A stretch of DNA of 17,301 nucleotides. It comes from Beijerinckiaceae bacterium. GTDB taxonomy: Bacteria; Pseudomonadota; Alphaproteobacteria; Rhizobiales; Beijerinckiaceae. The DNA is taken from contig CANGOK010000036.1 in NCBI GenBank assembly GCA_947455285.1, positions 1 to 17,301 of the forward strand. The letters are read 5' to 3'. A program made the translations under genes and the position numbers. Below the pieces are notes generated by a model, which saw only the letters and a list, made by a program, of their open reading frames with translations, had not been told where the DNA came from and did not search any database. Positions 1 to 6,152 of the stretch are shown here, piece after piece (position 1 is the first letter of the stretch; each line of letters starts with the position of its first letter).

Positions 1-1
1 C

Positions 2-364
2 ATCGGCGTCTTCGGCATCAATCCCCATGCGGGCGAAGGCGGCCTCTTTGGCGATGATGACGACCGCATCAATGTGCCCGCAGTCGCCCGGTTGCGCGCA
101 GAGGGACTTGATGTCATCGGCCCTGTCGGTGCCGATGTGATGCTGGGTGACAAGAGCTGCGACGCCTATATCGCCATGATCCACGATCAGGGACATATAC
201 CGGTGAAACTCATGGCTGGGCGCCACGCCTCGGCCCTGTCCATTGGATCAGACGTACTCTTTTCCAGCACAGGCCATGGCAGCGCATTCGACATCGCAGG
301 GAAGGGAATTGCTGACCCTGAAGCGGTGATCCGTACGGTGCGTCTATTGGCGGGGCAGAAGTAA
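2..364 (+). CDS. PdxA-family NAD-dependent dehydrogenase, C-terminal part (5' end outside window)
   Basis: The reading frame is open from the left edge and ends at TAA 362-364, so only about 120 C-terminal residues are present. The motif INPHAGEGGLFG and the metal-site motif AMIHDQGHIPVKL match the 4-hydroxythreonine-4-phosphate dehydrogenase (PdxA) fold, in which the His of HDQG binds the divalent metal. The later segment reads HGSAFDIAGKG, close to the usual HGTA-D-AG motif. The stretch between them (ASALSIGSDVLFSST) departs from the VN-TLGLP-IRTS pattern of true PdxA. The protein may therefore be a PdxA paralogue, such as PdxA2 or the dihydrodiol-dicarboxylate dehydrogenase TphB, rather than the vitamin B6 enzyme. 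It converges on the catabolic operon with a 13-base gap. Family membership is well supported; the substrate is not known. Confidence 0.85.
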   Translation: MGVFGINPHAGEGGLFGDDDDRINVPAVARLRAEGLDVIGPVGADVMLGDKSCDAYIAMIHDQGHIPVKLMAGRHASALSIGSDVLFSSTGHGSAFDIAGKGIADPEAVIRTVRLLAGQK

Positions 365-370
365 AAGCGA

Positions 371-392
371 CGGGCGCTCACCCATGCGCCCG
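371..392 (-). terminator. Hairpin at the end of the FAH-family gene, candidate terminator
   Basis: A 7-bp perfect stem (CGGGCGC at 371-377, GCGCCCG at 386-392) encloses an 8-base loop containing the TGA of the FAH-family gene. Read on the minus strand it is followed by TCGCTTTTAC, a short T-rich tail. It lies between two convergent genes, so it could stop transcription in either direction, but the plus-strand exit has no T-run. The T-tract is imperfect, so termination efficiency is uncertain. Confidence 0.45.
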
Positions 393-1232
393 CATCACGA
401 CCTCCATCCTGCCAATGCCAGAAAAGTCCGCCACAACCCGGTCGCCGACCTTCACCGGCGCAAAGCCGACGGGCGTGCCGACCATGATCACATCGCCGGG
501 CAACAGCGTATAAAAGCTTGAGGCATGGGCGATGATTTCGCGCATGTTGAAGGCGAGGTCGCGCGTGTTCGAACGCTGGACGGTCTCGCCATTCACCTCA
601 AGCAAAGTGTCGACATTATCAGGGTCGGGCAGTTCGTCGTGCGTCACGATCCACGGACCGAGCGGCGCGTAGCTGTCGATGCTCTTGCGCGAACTCGGGC
701 TTTCCTTGCCGCGCAGGGTCATGTCGAGGCCGATGCAATAGCCGAACACATGGTCCATCGCATCATCTTGCGAAATATCCGTCCCCGGCGTGCCGATGAT
801 GATGGATAGCTCGGCTTCTGGATCGCTGCGCCTGTCTGAAAAGCGAAGCGCCACGCCATCGGAAGGGCCCGCGATGGCGCTCGGCGCCTTGATGAACATC
901 TGAATGGGATCGCCATCCTGCCGCGCGTTTGCGCCGCCCCCGATGTCGATCTTTTCTTCGGACAGCCCGCGACGATTGCGCGCGATGCCGATCACCTTCG
1001 AAGGCGTCGTGATTGGGCTCTTAAGAGCGACGTCGGCAAGCGCGAGGCGCGGCGCACTTCCCTTCAAGGCCTCGACCCGCGCCTTGATCAAAGGCCAATG
1101 CTGGATCAGGGGATCACCCGGCGGCAGGGGCCAGCGTAGCGCCGGCATAGCCTCAAGCGCAGCCGTCACATCGATGACGGCATCGCCCTCTACAATGCCG
1201 AGCTTGTCCTCATTGAAACGACAGATCTTCAT
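378..1232 (-). CDS. Fumarylacetoacetate hydrolase (FAH) family protein
   Basis: This 284-residue protein belongs to the FAH superfamily of Mg/Mn-dependent enzymes that hydrolyse or decarboxylate acylpyruvates and similar 2-keto acids. The metal ligands are visible: the DPEAEL motif gives Glu139 and Glu141, and GYCIGLDMTLR gives Asp170. The family signatures KSIDSYAPLGP and LPGDVIMVGTPVG follow, with a C-terminal DFSGIGRMEVVM. The start is placed at ATG 1232-1230 (MKICRFNEDK), four bases after the stop of the upstream binding-protein gene and preceded by AAGAAGG. A longer in-frame start at 1283 would overlap that gene by 47 bases and adds an unrelated Cys/Arg-rich stretch, so it is rejected. 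This is the last gene of the operon. The substrate cannot be read from the sequence; a ring-cleavage or keto-acid intermediate is an inference. Confidence 0.9.
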   Translation of the reverse strand: MKICRFNEDKLGIVEGDAVIDVTAALEAMPALRWPLPPGDPLIQHWPLIKARVEALKGSAPRLALADVALKSPITTPSKVIGIARNRRGLSEEKIDIGGGANARQDGDPIQMFIKAPSAIAGPSDGVALRFSDRRSDPEAELSIIIGTPGTDISQDDAMDHVFGYCIGLDMTLRGKESPSSRKSIDSYAPLGPWIVTHDELPDPDNVDTLLEVNGETVQRSNTRDLAFNMREIIAHASSFYTLLPGDVIMVGTPVGFAPVKVGDRVVADFSGIGRMEVVMRAHG

Positions 1233-1236
1233 CGCG

Positions 1237-2271
1237 TCACTTGCCTTCTTCGCTCTGCATGCGCGCGATGATGTCCTGCACACGCTTCTTCTGTTCAGGC
1301 GTCGGATCTGTGATGACCGAGCGGGCGTTCTTCAGCGTGCTTTCGGGGTCGAGATATTCAATGATGCGCTCGGAACGCTCGCCATCGGCGATGAGTTGCG
1401 GGTTGCTCAGCGTCTCCTTGATCGCCGCTTGCAAATAAGCGAGCCGCCCTTCAGGCATGCCGGGCGGAACGATGATGATGCGGCCGAGATTGCTGATCTT
1501 GTCGTAGAAATCGAAATACCAGGCCTGATCGGGATCAAGCTTCACGGATTCGAAGATTGTCGGTTTATCCGGGAAAAAGCGCGAGCGTATGCGCGACATG
1601 GTGGCGACGCCCGCAGCCTCACCCTGATGCACGTAATGCGTGGCCGAAGATTCCGCCTGGAACATGGCGTCCATCTCGCCGCGCGTAAGCGCCAGGGCCG
1701 CCTGATTGCTGCCGGTATAGCCAGCCACCACCTGGCAATCCATCCGCAGGGCTTCGCAGGTGAAGGCAGCGCCAATCGCGAGGCCCGAAGTCGCGCCGGA
1801 GGCCGCCCAGCGCCATTTCTGCTTGGTGTCCACGGCCTGCTGAACGGACTTGATGGGCGACTCCGGCCCGACAAGCCAGATCGACGGCGGGGCGCCAACC
1901 GTCGCGAGATAACCGTATTTCGTGAGATCATAACGCACGCCGCTTTGGCCAGTGATCTGAGCGAAAGCAGCGCCAGATCCATTGGCCAACGACAGCGCGA
2001 GCCCATCCGGCGGCGCCTGATAAAGGAAATTCATCGAAGATATGCCGCCAGCGCCCGGCCGGTTCTCGACGATGACATTGGTTCCCAGAACCTTCGCCAG
2101 ATAAGGCGCGATCATGCGCGAGAATGTGTCGTAACCGCCGCCAGGCCCCGAGCCCACGATCATCCTGACCGTCTTGCCGGCATAATAGGCCTTGCCGTCT
2201 TCCTGCGCAGTTGCAGGAAGGCAAAAGGCGAGGGCGCAAAGCGACACAAGAAGACTGCGTTTTTTCATCAT
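1237..2271 (-). CDS. Bug/TctC-family tripartite tricarboxylate transporter substrate-binding protein (first of three)
   Basis: This 344-residue periplasmic binding protein is of the Bug (TctC) family, which delivers carboxylates or amides to TctAB-type permeases. Residues 1-22 form a signal peptide: MMKKR, a hydrophobic core, then a cut after ATA. The first ligand loop reads GSGPGGGYDTFSRM (around 40-53) in place of the common PGG-x-D-x-x-AR, and is followed by VIVENRPGAGG. The start ATG at 2271 overlaps the TGA of the DUF35 gene as TGATG, which suggests translational coupling; the next codon is also ATG and could be used instead. No TctA or TctB genes lie in the window. The GGGYD loop is shared with the binding protein at 3889-4914 but not with the one at 6153-7121. 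The ligand is unknown. Confidence 0.9.
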   Translation of the reverse strand: MMKKRSLLVSLCALAFCLPATAQEDGKAYYAGKTVRMIVGSGPGGGYDTFSRMIAPYLAKVLGTNVIVENRPGAGGISSMNFLYQAPPDGLALSLANGSGAAFAQITGQSGVRYDLTKYGYLATVGAPPSIWLVGPESPIKSVQQAVDTKQKWRWAASGATSGLAIGAAFTCEALRMDCQVVAGYTGSNQAALALTRGEMDAMFQAESSATHYVHQGEAAGVATMSRIRSRFFPDKPTIFESVKLDPDQAWYFDFYDKISNLGRIIIVPPGMPEGRLAYLQAAIKETLSNPQLIADGERSERIIEYLDPESTLKNARSVITDPTPEQKKRVQDIIARMQSEEGK

Positions 2272-2273
2272 CA
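2269..2273 (-). promoter_or_regulatory. TGATG stop/start overlap, DUF35 gene to binding-protein gene
   Basis: On the minus strand the DUF35 stop TGA (2273-2271) shares its last base with the ATG (2271-2269) of the binding-protein gene, immediately followed by a second ATG. This arrangement is typical of translational re-initiation and ties expression of the two genes together. Confidence 0.75.
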
Positions 2274-2684
2274 GCCAACCGGCTTGAATTTCGGGATCGA
2301 TATATCCTCGTCATAATCGTCAAAGACGACTTCGACAGGCATTTCACAGCGTACGTCTTCATGGGACACGCCCAGAATGTTCGTCAGAAGACGCGGGCCT
2401 TCCTCAAGCTCGACCAGCGCCACCACATAGGGCACCTCTTCGGCGAAGGCTGGGCGATAGACGCGGTGGAAGGTAACGAAGCTGAAGACCTTGCCGCGTC
2501 CCGACACATCCTTGAAAGCGAAGTTCGCTGACAGACAATGCGGGCATGTGCGCGATGGCGGAAACCAGAACTGTTCGCAGTCCTCGCAGCGCGGCAAAGA
2601 TAAACGATGCTCCTTCGCCGCCTGCCAATAGGGCAGCGATTCAGGCGCAGGACGGGGCTTTGGCTTGGGTACAGTCTGGTTCAT
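2271..2684 (-). CDS. DUF35 zinc-ribbon/OB-fold protein, partner of the adjacent thiolase-fold enzyme
   Basis: This 137-residue protein has the two-part DUF35 layout. An N-terminal helix and rubredoxin-like zinc ribbon (Cys33, Cys36, Cys47, Cys50) is followed by an OB fold from about residue 60 (GRGKVFSFVTFHRVYRPAF...). Such proteins form complexes with thiolase-superfamily enzymes, for example archaeal acetoacetyl-CoA thiolase/HMG-CoA synthase and the actinobacterial aldolase Ltp2-ChsH2, where they help bind the CoA substrate. The ATG at 2684 is chosen because it overlaps the thiolase TGA as TGATG; a GTG one codon upstream (2687) is the alternative. All four zinc-ribbon cysteines are intact. 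Partnership with the neighbour at 2684-3880 is inferred from family knowledge and the overlap. Confidence 0.92.
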   Translation of the reverse strand: MNQTVPKPKPRPAPESLPYWQAAKEHRLSLPRCEDCEQFWFPPSRTCPHCLSANFAFKDVSGRGKVFSFVTFHRVYRPAFAEEVPYVVALVELEEGPRLLTNILGVSHEDVRCEMPVEVVFDDYDEDISIPKFKPVG

Positions 2685-2686
2685 CA
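2682..2686 (-). promoter_or_regulatory. TGATG stop/start overlap, thiolase-fold gene to DUF35 gene
   Basis: The TGA of the thiolase-fold gene (2686-2684) shares one base with the ATG (2684-2682) of the DUF35 gene. Coupled translation would keep the two probable subunits at matched levels. Confidence 0.75.
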
Positions 2687-3880
2687 CGCGCGTCCCAAAA
2701 TCAGAGTGGAATGACAGACCTGATTGCCGCCATGGCCTGAGATCAGCGCCACTTCAGCGTCCTTCACCTGCCGATGAGCAGGATAGGTGTGACGCATCTG
2801 GCGCACGCCCTCGACGATTTGCAGCATGCCTTCGCAATGGCTTTCGGAGAGCTGTCCGCCCGAAGTATTACAAGGCAAGGCGCCACCAAGACGCAGCGCG
2901 CCCGAGGCAACGAATGGCCCACCTTCGCCCTTCTTGCAGAAGCCGTAGTCCTCAAGCTGCGTGAGCACCATATAAGTGAAGCAATCGTAGATCTGCGCGG
3001 TGTCGACATCCTGCGGCCCAAGGCCCGCCATGCGATAGGCGGCTTCACCCGCCTGTTTGGCGGCTGTGACCACCATATTGTCGTCGGCGAACCAGCCGCG
3101 CGTATTGTTGTGAAAGCCAAAGCCCTTGATCAGCACGGGCGGCTGTCGCAAATCCTTGGCGCGCGCGGCGCTCGTAACGATGACGGCGCCCGCCGCGTCA
3201 GAGCGCAAGCTGCAATCATACATACCGAACGGCGCCACGATCAGCCGGCCCGCGTGGTAATCCTCGATGGTCAGAGGCTTCTTCATCTGCGCATCAGGAT
3301 TGCGCAGGGCATGTTCGCGAAAAGCGACGGCGATTTCGCCGAAGTGGTCGCGCGTGGTGCCGTAAAGATGCATGTGCCGCGTGGCGCCGAAGGCATGCGC
3401 CGCCGTTGCGCCATAGTAGCCATATTCGGGGCCGAACTCGCGCGCGAGCATGGACTCGGGCCGCGTCTCGTTGCGGACGCGCACTTCTTCATTGGCGTGC
3501 GTGCGCGACCAGGTGTCCCGCGAAAAGCCGCAAACGACCGTGTTCGCCAGGCCAAAGCGAATGGCCATGATCGCAAGCGCCACCGACATGATCTGGCTCG
3601 CGCCGCCATTGGTGAGCGTCGTCGAGAAGCGAGCGTTGATGCCGAGACGCTCGGCGACGAGCTGGTGATGCGAATAGGAATCGTCCGGCCCGCGACACAG
3701 CACGCCATCGATGTCGCTGGCTTTCAGCCCGGCGTCGTCCAGCGCATTGCGGATGGCCTCGACCATGAGATCAAGGCTCGACGTGCCCGGCACTTTGCCA
3801 AGTCGGCTTGTAGCCGTGCCGACGATCGCGCAGGTGTCGCGCAATTCGCGCGATGGCTCGATCTGGTTAAATGCGTTCAT
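2684..3880 (-). CDS. Thiolase-superfamily protein lacking catalytic cysteines (probable acyl-CoA aldolase or other repurposed thiolase)
   Basis: This 398-residue protein has the overall pattern of SCP2/lipid-transfer-type thiolases: N-terminal VGTATSRLGK, the nucleophile-loop region TNGGAS (90-95), IYDCFT (297-302), CNTSGGQLSESHCEG (337-351) and SGHGG (381-385). In a working thiolase the nucleophile loop carries Cys and the last motif carries a second Cys. Here the aligned positions are Gly93 and the GHGG glycines, so Claisen condensation by the usual mechanism is unlikely. His348 is kept, and Tyr298 sits in the NEAF-equivalent position. Ltp2-type aldolases, which pair with DUF35 proteins, also lack the cysteines and use tyrosines. 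The start ATG at 3880 has AGGGG just upstream and lies 8 bases from the preceding gene. Aldolase function is an inference; the residue losses are directly visible. Confidence 0.88.
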   Translation of the reverse strand: MNAFNQIEPSRELRDTCAIVGTATSRLGKVPGTSSLDLMVEAIRNALDDAGLKASDIDGVLCRGPDDSYSHHQLVAERLGINARFSTTLTNGGASQIMSVALAIMAIRFGLANTVVCGFSRDTWSRTHANEEVRVRNETRPESMLAREFGPEYGYYGATAAHAFGATRHMHLYGTTRDHFGEIAVAFREHALRNPDAQMKKPLTIEDYHAGRLIVAPFGMYDCSLRSDAAGAVIVTSAARAKDLRQPPVLIKGFGFHNNTRGWFADDNMVVTAAKQAGEAAYRMAGLGPQDVDTAQIYDCFTYMVLTQLEDYGFCKKGEGGPFVASGALRLGGALPCNTSGGQLSESHCEGMLQIVEGVRQMRHTYPAHRQVKDAEVALISGHGGNQVCHSTLILGRA

Positions 3881-3888
3881 CTCAGCCC

Positions 3889-4914
3889 CTATTGCACTAG
3901 ATCGCGGACGCGACGGGTCAGCTCCGGCGAAGCCGAATAGACCTTGTCCAGCAATTCATTGATACGTTCGCCCGAAACTGGATCGACTTCCGCGCCAAGC
4001 TTGGCGGCGTCTTCCAGCAGTGCGGAATCCTTCATCGCTTCGTCGAAGGCGCGGCGCAGCATGTCGGCGCGATCCTTCGGCACATCGGGCGGCAACACAA
4101 AGGGCCGACCCATGACCTGCTCCACGAAAGCGATCTCGAATATAGCCCGAGCCGTGGCGTTAGGCGCGATTTCGAGAGCCGTGGGAACATCGGGATATTC
4201 CTTGTCGCGCTCCATCCCCAATTGCATGATCACGGAGACGTCGCCCGCTTTTTCCCATGGGCGATAACGGGCGCGGAAGGCGGCGGAGGTGCCGCCGGAA
4301 ATATGACCATCGACCTCCGCCCGCTCGACCGCCATCAATGCGGCTTGCGATCCTTCATAGCCCTCGATGACGCGAATTTTTGTGCCCGCGAGCTCATTTA
4401 TGATGCGGCCATAAATCGAGCTTGGCGAGGTTCTCGCAGTCGATGAGATCGTGACCTCTTTCTCTCGCAGCCCCTCCACGCCCTTCACGCCTGTGGCGGT
4501 CCGCAGAAGAAAGAAGCCAATCTCCTGCTGGGTCGAGCCAAGCCAGATGAATTTGCGCGCATCGAATTGCACGCCCGCATTGTCGGGGTAATAAAACTTC
4601 ACGAGACCGGTGTTGCGCTGCAAGCCGCCAAGCACCGAGCCATCGCGAGCTGCGACGCTGTAAAGATAATTGGCAGCCTTGATGCCTTCGGCGCCAGGCA
4701 TGTTCTGCACGATCATGCTCGCGCCAGCCGGCAGATATTTCGGCATGTGCCGCGCCAGCAATCGCGCGTATTGGTCATAGCCCCCGCCCACCGAAGCGGA
4801 GGTGATCAATGTCATCTTGCGGTTCTTGAAGAACTCCGCGGCAGGTTGCGCCTGCGCCGCCAGCGGCAGGCACAGGGCGATCGCTGCGAGGAATAATCGT
4901 CTCATTGGCGCCAT
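3889..4914 (-). CDS. Bug/TctC-family substrate-binding protein (second of three)
   Basis: This 341-residue periplasmic binding protein has a clear signal peptide: MRRLFLAAIALCLPLAAQAQ, with probable cleavage after AQA. The ligand-loop region reads SASVGGGYDQYARLLARHMP (40-59), followed by IVQNMPGAEGIKAANYLY, so the family is certain. It shares the GGGYD loop with the protein at 1237-2271, and both differ from the classical form at 6153-7121. The start ATG at 4914 gives MAPMRR; ATG 4905 (MRRLF) is three codons downstream and gives an equally good signal peptide, so the start is ambiguous. The gene lies 6 bases after the CoA-transferase stop, inside the operon. Having two such proteins flank an enzyme pair suggests two ligands or a gene duplication. 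The ligand is unknown. Confidence 0.9.
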   Translation of the reverse strand: MAPMRRLFLAAIALCLPLAAQAQPAAEFFKNRKMTLITSASVGGGYDQYARLLARHMPKYLPAGASMIVQNMPGAEGIKAANYLYSVAARDGSVLGGLQRNTGLVKFYYPDNAGVQFDARKFIWLGSTQQEIGFFLLRTATGVKGVEGLREKEVTISSTARTSPSSIYGRIINELAGTKIRVIEGYEGSQAALMAVERAEVDGHISGGTSAAFRARYRPWEKAGDVSVIMQLGMERDKEYPDVPTALEIAPNATARAIFEIAFVEQVMGRPFVLPPDVPKDRADMLRRAFDEAMKDSALLEDAAKLGAEVDPVSGERINELLDKVYSASPELTRRVRDLVQ

Positions 4915-4920
4915 CCGCTT

Positions 4921-6057
4921 CTATTTCCGCCGCAGGGGCGCGAGAATTTCTTCGTTGTGCTCGCCGAGTTCCGGTGAGCAGAAGCGCACGGAATTGGGCG
5001 TGTCGGACATACGCACGCCATTGCGCACATAACCAACCATGCCGAGCTTGGGATGAGGCACGTCAACGCGCATCTGCAGATGCTGGACCTGCGGATCGGC
5101 GAAGACATCGTCGAGCGTATTGAGCGGCGCCGAAGGCACATCGCGTTGCAGCAGAAGTTCAAGCCAATGAGCGCGCGTATTGGTGCGGAAGATATCGCCC
5201 AGCGCCTGATTCAGCGCCGCATAATTCTTGCCGCGCGTCTCCTTCGTTTTGAAGCGCGGATCATCGACCCATTCGGGATGGCCGACGACATCCGCAAGCG
5301 CCACCCAGAATTTCGTTGGCGACGACAGATGCACGACGAAGGCTTTCCCGTCGCTCGCAGTGAAGGCGTAGACTTGCGCCTGATGGGTGCGCGTGGCGCG
5401 GCCCGGAACCTTTCCATTCTCGAAAAAACGCGCGGCGTTTTCGCCGCAGAAGGACAAGGTGGATTCAAGCAGCGAGGTCTCGACGCGCTGCCCCCTGCCA
5501 GTGCGGCCGCGCGCGATGATGGCGGCGAGAATGCCGTTGGCGGCGTTCATTCCGCCTAGATGGTCGGAAAGCGAAATGCCCATGGGCTTGGGGTCAGATA
5601 TGTCGGTGAGTAGGCTCAGCAGACCGCTTGAGGCTTGCCCGACCGTGTCATAGCCCGGGCGCATGGCGTAGGGGCCGTCCGATCCGTAGCCCGTGATCGA
5701 GCACCAGATGAGACCGGGATTGGCCTCCTTGAAGAGGTCATAACCCAGCCCCAGACGATCCATCGTGCCAACGCGGAAGTTCTCGATCACCACATCGGCG
5801 GAGAGGATCAGCGCGCGTGCGTCAGCCTTGCCCTCCTCGCTCTTGAGGTCGATCGTCACGCTTTTCTTGTTGCGGTTTACGGAACCGAAGGTCGGCGAAT
5901 ATTCCACGCGCCCCCAGCCGCGGAAGGGATCGCCCTTCGTGGGCTCCTCCACCTTGATGATGTCCGCGCCCATGTCGCCCAGCAACATGCCGGCGTAGGG
6001 TCCAGAAACATAATTGGCGAATTCGACGACGCGAATCCCTTCAAGGGCTCCCGACAT
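4921..6057 (-). CDS. CaiB/BaiF family (class III) CoA-transferase
   Basis: This 378-residue protein has strong family signatures. The N-terminus is LEGIRVVEFANYVSGPYAGMLLGDMGADIIKVEEP, broken here only for description as LEGIRVVEFA and GPYAGMLLGDMGAD. These are followed by NRNKKSVTIDLK, ENFRVGTMDRLGLGY and SITGYG. The catalytic aspartate that forms the acyl-anhydride is Asp165 in GISLSDHLGG. Class III enzymes move CoA between carboxylates, usually to activate an imported acid. The gene opens the operon behind a strong ribosome-binding site (AGGGAGG, 6062-6068). Its place beside a binding protein and acyl-CoA enzymes suggests that it makes the CoA thioester of the transported acid. The length is typical and no catalytic residue is missing. 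Donor and acceptor acids are unknown. Confidence 0.93.
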   Translation of the reverse strand: MSGALEGIRVVEFANYVSGPYAGMLLGDMGADIIKVEEPTKGDPFRGWGRVEYSPTFGSVNRNKKSVTIDLKSEEGKADARALILSADVVIENFRVGTMDRLGLGYDLFKEANPGLIWCSITGYGSDGPYAMRPGYDTVGQASSGLLSLLTDISDPKPMGISLSDHLGGMNAANGILAAIIARGRTGRGQRVETSLLESTLSFCGENAARFFENGKVPGRATRTHQAQVYAFTASDGKAFVVHLSSPTKFWVALADVVGHPEWVDDPRFKTKETRGKNYAALNQALGDIFRTNTRAHWLELLLQRDVPSAPLNTLDDVFADPQVQHLQMRVDVPHPKLGMVGYVRNGVRMSDTPNSVRFCSPELGEHNEEILAPLRRK

Positions 6058-6061
6058 TTTT

Positions 6062-6068
6062 CCTCCCT
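6062..6068 (-). promoter_or_regulatory. Strong ribosome-binding site of the CoA-transferase gene
   Basis: On the minus strand AGGGAGG precedes the ATG at 6057 by a short A-only spacer. It fixes the start of the CoA-transferase and marks the likely first cistron of the operon. Confidence 0.75.
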
Positions 6069-6071
6069 GCG

Positions 6072-6090
6072 CCAGCCTCGAACGAGCTGG
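6072..6090. repeat. Short inverted repeat in the operon leader
   Basis: CCAGC (6072-6076) and GCTGG (6086-6090) form 5-bp arms around nine bases, just upstream of the CoA-transferase ribosome-binding site. It could be an operator half-site pair or a weak RNA hairpin; five-base arms can occur by chance. Confidence 0.25.
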
Positions 6091-6128
6091 ACGCCAATGC
6101 GATCAACCCAGTGTAGGCCGCGCACTTG

Positions 6129-6141
6129 ATCTGTTCCAGAT
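6129..6141. promoter_or_regulatory. Palindrome ATCTG-TTC-CAGAT upstream of the operon, candidate operator
   Basis: A 13-base inverted repeat (ATCTG, 3-base spacer, CAGAT) sits in the AT-richer part of the 95-base gap between the third binding-protein gene and the CoA-transferase. It overlaps a weak minus-strand promoter candidate (TGGAAC, 17 bases, TACACT). The position suits a catabolic regulator site, but no regulator gene is in the window and the match is not to a known consensus. Confidence 0.3.
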
Positions 6142-6152
6142 TAAATTTGCGC

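Noticed and set aside
904..2316. Long open plus-strand frame (470 codons) opposite the FAH-family and first binding-protein genes
   Set aside because: It is antisense to two clearly recognised genes, has Arg/His-rich low-information composition and no family motif; GC-rich codon use on the other strand explains the openness.
2774..3940. Plus-strand frame of 388 codons opposite the thiolase-fold gene
   Set aside because: Shadow of the thiolase-fold gene; Arg/Ala/His-rich, with no domain and no plausible ribosome-binding site seen.
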